NCBI RefSeq assembly: GCF_020283565.1
Contig: NC_060064.1
Location: forward strand, 11,552,337 to 11,616,336
Source of the DNA: Trifolium pratense
Taxonomy: Eukaryota > Streptophyta > Magnoliopsida > Fabales > Fabaceae
Direction: 5' to 3'
DNA: 64,000 nucleotides
Shown here piece after piece: positions 60,255-64,000 of this stretch. The notes under the pieces are model-generated. The model was given only the letters and a program-made list of their open reading frames with translations. It ran no database searches and had not been told where the DNA came from. The position numbers and the translations under genes were made by a program. Each line of letters begins with the position of its first letter. Position 1 is the first letter of the stretch.

Positions 60255-61437
60255 TAGAAAACTGCTCACGGAACATTGCTCAAAAGAGAATAGTTAGATA
60301 CTCATATTCAAAGCTTAATTTTAATGCAGGTAAAATATCATTTTTCTTCTGCTCTAAATTCCATATCTCATGGTCTCTTATGAATAACCATTTATTTAAA
60401 TCAAATTTTGAGAACAGGAACTTCCTTATGTTTTGACGGCCAACGGAACTCCTGCACATTTTTTCACAAATTCTTTTCCGATCTCAACTAGATTTGAATA
60501 TTTTTCTTCTTCTCCATCCTTGAATGCACATTTCACAAAGACAAACAATTCTCTTGTGAAAGACCTTTCAAAACATATGAAGGAACAATACCCATCATGG
60601 AAGCGATTGAGATGCTACGTGTTGTCACTATGATTTTACTTTTTCCTGCACCAACTTTGATCATATCAGCCAATTCAATCCATTTCTCGCAATCATCATT
60701 CCATATATCATCTAGCACGAGGATAAACTTTTAACCATCAAGTTTATGTCTTAGACGAATTTGTAGTTGCTCAATATCAAAGTGGTTAATATTCATACAT
60801 TTCATTTTCAATTTACAACAATGTCACCACCACATTCATTTTTCTTCTTTTTACCAAAACTTAATATAATATCGATATATTTCTCTTTATAATATAATAT
60901 AGATACATTTCTAACTCAAATAAAATTCATCATAAAGTTATGCGAAATATAAAAGCCTCTTATATATTTAATAACTAAGGATATTTAAGTAATTTTCTTA
61001 TTTATTAGCGGGTATGGATATCCGTGGACGTGAATACCATTAAATCTGTATCCATATCCATTAAGTATCGGGTAATTAAAATATCCATTGATTTCATCCG
61101 TGTATATCCATTAAGTTATCCGCCCATATTCATGGCGGATTTTATCCGCGGATATTTATGGGTATGAATATTTTTGCCATCCCTACTCCTTGGTGAGGAA
61201 TACCAACACCAGGTGGAGGTGAAGCTGAAATGAAGACAGAGTTGATAATTTTGATAATAATTTGCCTAATATCAAAATCATTGGAAACACACACCCAAAT
61301 TTTCAATTGGAAAACTTCATCTATCCTCTTATCATTGAATACCAACTTTGCAAGTCTGGTCTTCCCCAGTCCTCCGATTCCCACAATGGGAATGACACAC
61401 AAACTTTTATCACAGTGAGGATTGGATTCCATGGCTC
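60255..61437 (-). pseudogene. Inverted NB-ARC fragment of an NLR, interrupted by a transposon remnant
   Basis: On the minus strand, from 61437 downward: [20 protein letters not shown], then the P-loop with GLGKTR in place of GLGKTT, and [16 protein letters not shown]. After an insertion (about 60800-61188) it resumes with HFDIEQLQ, kinase-2 LVLDDIWND, SKIIVTTRS, CAGVPLAVKT (followed by a stop) and NDILPALKL, and then decays near 60255. It is about 85-90 per cent like the intact gene by eye. The coiled coil and LRRs are absent here. It faces the opposite way to the matching C-terminal fragment at 61450. Confidence 0.93.
60800..61188. mobile_element. hAT-like remnant inside the inverted NLR fragment
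   Basis: The right end TTTTTGCCATCCCTA matches the hAT termini at 36286 and 49939, and the interior has TATCCATTAAG and GCGGATA motifs. The left terminus and target duplication are not visible, so it is probably truncated. Confidence 0.55.
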
Positions 61438-61449
61438 ACCGCCCTTGGA

Positions 61450-61569
61450 GGATTGCACATAGGCGGTTGTCCTGAATTGTGCAGAAAATGTCAGCCACAA
61501 TCTGGTGAGTATTGGCCCATGATTGCTCACATCAAAAGTGTTTTCACTGAGGAGGAGGAGGAGGAATGA
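61450..61569 (+). pseudogene. C-terminal end of an NLR gene
   Basis: Encodes GGCPELCRKCQPQSGEYWPM then IAHIKSVFTEEEEEE and a stop, followed by AGACATCGACCTTGAAGG, the same 3' flank as the intact NLR. It begins about 12 bp from the end of the inverted NB-ARC fragment. Confidence 0.9.
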
Positions 61570-61879
61570 AGACATCGACCTTGAAGGTAACATATCACTT
61601 TGTATTATATAAGTATTGATTATACTTGAAAGTTTAAGGTTAGCGTTAAATTTTGAAATTTTTATATGGACTGCAATCATGATGTTGCATGATTTGAACA
61701 ACATTTAACCAGAACTCTAGAAGTGACTATCATTTATCATATTTTCTTAGTTTATGTGATATAGTCAAATAATATTGTGAGACAGGGAGAGTAAAGATGT
61801 TAATACTTTTTTCCTACAAATGGAATTGAATGTATTGCATTAAAAACTAAGGACTCAGTATAAAGTGGAAAATATATTA

Positions 61880-62162
61880 CTTACTATGTTCATTTTTAAG
61901 TGTCGTTTTAACATAAAACTATCCAACCAAGATAGTGGGTTGTTGGAGTTTTTTTTTCTTCTTCGTATTCTACCCTCATTTTGAAAAAAAAATGTAGTTA
62001 TTGAGAAAAAATGAATTAATTTTATGAAAACTGTGAAGTAGGAGTTATTATTGAGAGAATAAGAGTATAATTGACAAATTATAACTTTAAACTATCAAAA
62101 CAACAATTAAATAAGAACAAAATAATTATTCTAAAACGGCACTTAAAAAGGAACAGAGAAAG
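61880..62162. mobile_element. Stowaway-type MITE
   Basis: Termini CTTACTATGTTCATTTTTAA and TTAAAAAGGAACAGAGAAAG with TA on both sides; GTGTCGTTTTA continues the repeat inward. 283 bp. Confidence 0.85.
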
Positions 62163-62164
62163 TA

Positions 62165-63291
62165 ATAAAATAAAATGGGACAATCTAATAGTCTTTCCTT
62201 TGTAAAGAAAATAAACAACAATTTCGTAAGTGCAACTCAATTGATAGCTACTAAGGACATTATTGCAAGAGCTAGGGTTAGAACACCAAATTTCCCACTT
62301 CTCTACATTTAGAGTCACTAGGCTATTTGATAAAAAAAAAAAAACTAACTCCTTTCGTCACATATTAATTGTCATATTTGTAACAAAGTTTTGTCCCATA
62401 AAAATTGCCGCTTTATATTTTCAATCGCATAGACTAATCTCTGGGGGAACTCTTTAAGGACTTTAAATAGTAACTTTTCATGAAAATTTTATGAAAAAGC
62501 TAAAAAGTCAGTGCATTGAAAATTGAAATGTTTAACTTTTAAAATAAATAGTTTCTTTAATTGGAATCCTTAAAGAGTGCCCTGGAGGCACTCGTTAGCA
62601 AACTATGAAGCACGGACTCTGACACAAACACCGCAACACCGCTAATATAAAAAATATAGGACACCGACACCGTTATATATTTATAAGAAATATAAATTGA
62701 GAATTAAAATATATACGTGTAAATCTAAGTTGAACAAGTTATTTCTTAAAAAAAGTTAAACATCTACTACCGAAAAAACTAAAAATATTGTAATCAAAAT
62801 ATAATGTCTTCAATCCCTCATTGATCAATATTATTGTTTCGACACATCTATAACACTTGTAGATATGTTTGAGATACATTTTCTTCCAACCCCCATGTTT
62901 TGTTTTTCACCCCTTGTATTTCCGTTTTTGCCCTTGTATAAAAAATTCGGTTTCTGTTTACCAAATATTTTCATGGTTGTTAAAATCACATTTTAACTCA
63001 TAAATCGTCCGACTTTAAGTTTTTAGGTATGAAAAACGTATTAAATTGAATGCAAACTCTTTTTTTTTGGTAAACTCAGAAAAAAAAAGAAAACCTAAAA
63101 ACTCGTATAAACTCGCACAAGTTTACTTGTATTTGTGAGTTTACCTTTAAAGGCCCATTTTTTATTTTTTGGCCCATCTGTAAAAAAAAAAACTTTTCTC
63201 AACATATGGAATTAAATTAAATTCAATATAAAGTGGAAAATGATAATAAAATTCAATATTGATTGTGGATATCTCTCTTAGTTAATATTAA
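62165..63291. other. AT-rich intergenic DNA
   Basis: Contains one Stowaway-like end (CTCCTTTCGTCACATATTAA, about 62349) without a clear partner, and a CACGGACTCTGACAC/GGACACCGACACCG segment near 62610-62672 related to GACAC-rich text at about 33175 and 2960. No gene seen. Confidence 0.45.
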
Positions 63292-63293
63292 TA

Positions 63294-63440
63294 CTCCCTC
63301 CGGTCCTATATATAAGAAACATTCCACTTTTTAGAATCATCGTAAAATTTATGTATTTAGACTATATTATTGTCTAGATACATCAATTCAACAATGAATC
63401 TAAAAAGTCAAATGTTTCTTACATATAGGACCAGAGGGAG
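63294..63440. mobile_element. Stowaway-type MITE
   Basis: 147 bp with termini CTCCCTCCGGTCCTATATAT and ATATAGGACCAGAGGGAG, TA on both sides. Both arms carry ACTTTTTAGA-like text as in the element at 49307. Confidence 0.9.
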
Positions 63441-63442
63441 TA

Positions 63443-64000
63443 TTTGAATTTTGATTCGTTATGTTGTGAAAGTCTAACTCATTTCGTTAGACTCAACCCT
63501 CTTGTTGTCAACAAATTTTTTTTTTTTTTTTGTTAAGTAGCCTAATGGTGTCAATGAGATTTGTTGTACAACTTTTTTTCGGTATTTAAATGTTATAACA
63601 ACAAACTAAAGACAACTAGTTACTCACACAAGTTTGAAGTATGATTTCTGCATCAATTATGCAGAAGATATTGCATACTAAATGAGATAAAATTGGAGGG
63701 TTTAGGTCTTGAAATTCTAAGTCCCAATTTTTCCAAGAGCATAACCCAACTACCTAATCTTAAATTTGAGAGATGAAATCAAACAAAAGATATTCATACT
63801 TACCAGTGCAATACTTACCGGTATAATCTGTAAGAATTTGTAATAAGGCCCGTGTACTCCACACTATAGTCAATATATGATTAAGTTTGGTGAGAGGTTT
63901 AGAATGAGACATACCTTAATAAGTGACGATGTTGTAGTCTTTGAATGCATACAACAATAGAGCACAATAACTATATAGTCCCACAATGTTGTCTTGAATA
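63443..64000. other. Window end, no feature recognised
   Basis: AT-rich, with a T run near 63510; no ORF or repeat boundary. Confidence 0.4.

Noticed and set aside
62349..62460. Another Stowaway MITE
   Set aside because: One end (CTCCTTTCGTCACATATTAA) is present but no matching right terminus with TA was found.
1..64000. CRISPR arrays or bacterial-type operons
   Set aside because: Tandem repeats lack spacer structure, and the window is clearly plant nuclear DNA with introns.

Overview
The window is plant nuclear DNA. The genes have short exons and long AT-rich GT-AG introns, the proteins are typical of plants (a chloroplast NDH-associated protein, an ECT-type YTH reader, a MUT9-like kinase, an Rx-type CC-NB-LRR), and plant transposon families are abundant. 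The NLR and repeat types suggest a papilionoid legume of the Medicago/Trifolium kind; that is inference and the species is not proven. I could rebuild five intact protein-coding genes exon by exon: an NDF5/PnsB2-like protein (minus, 355 aa), an ECT2-like m6A reader (minus, 669 aa), a MUT9-like/EL1-like kinase (plus, 708 aa), IMP dehydrogenase (plus, 502 aa) and a CC-NB-LRR immune receptor (plus, 857 aa).

Layout. 1-1313: 3' end and LTR of a copia element. 1499-3501: NDF5-like gene. 4661-10103: ECT2-like gene, with two SINEs and a hAT element in one intron. 10725-21066: a three-level transposon nest just upstream of the ECT2-like promoter. A Mutator-type inverted-repeat element holds a short-LTR non-autonomous retroelement, which holds a copia-type element whose two 1420-bp LTRs look identical although its pol region is ruined. 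21067-26780: mostly noncoding, with a Harbinger/Tourist-like element split by a palindromic MITE and two doubtful small ORFs. 27864-33967: kinase gene with two short uORFs. 34000-43000: repeat-rich, with two Helitron-like 3' ends, a tandem duplication in which one copy carries a hAT insertion and the other is the empty site, and the second copy of the palindromic MITE. 43683-47468: a same-strand run of exon fragments from four unrelated genes. 48529-50239: MITEs, again nested. 50955-54487: IMPDH. 55295-61569: a small NLR cluster with one intact gene, one LRR remnant and one pseudogene whose NB-ARC part is inverted relative to its own C-terminal end. 61880-64000: Stowaway MITEs and AT-rich DNA.

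The intact genes are unrelated housekeeping, regulatory and defence genes and do not form a pathway. The most unusual content is (1) the AAE15/16-like, Aurora kinase, CDPK and HSP70 exon-fragment chimera, a gene-capture product; (2) the trans-mobilised-looking copia element with matching LTRs and dead pol; (3) the paired 398-bp palindromic MITEs, both sitting in (TA)n tracts; and (4) the natural filled/empty site pair for a hAT element. I found no CRISPR array, rRNA gene or free-standing tRNA gene.
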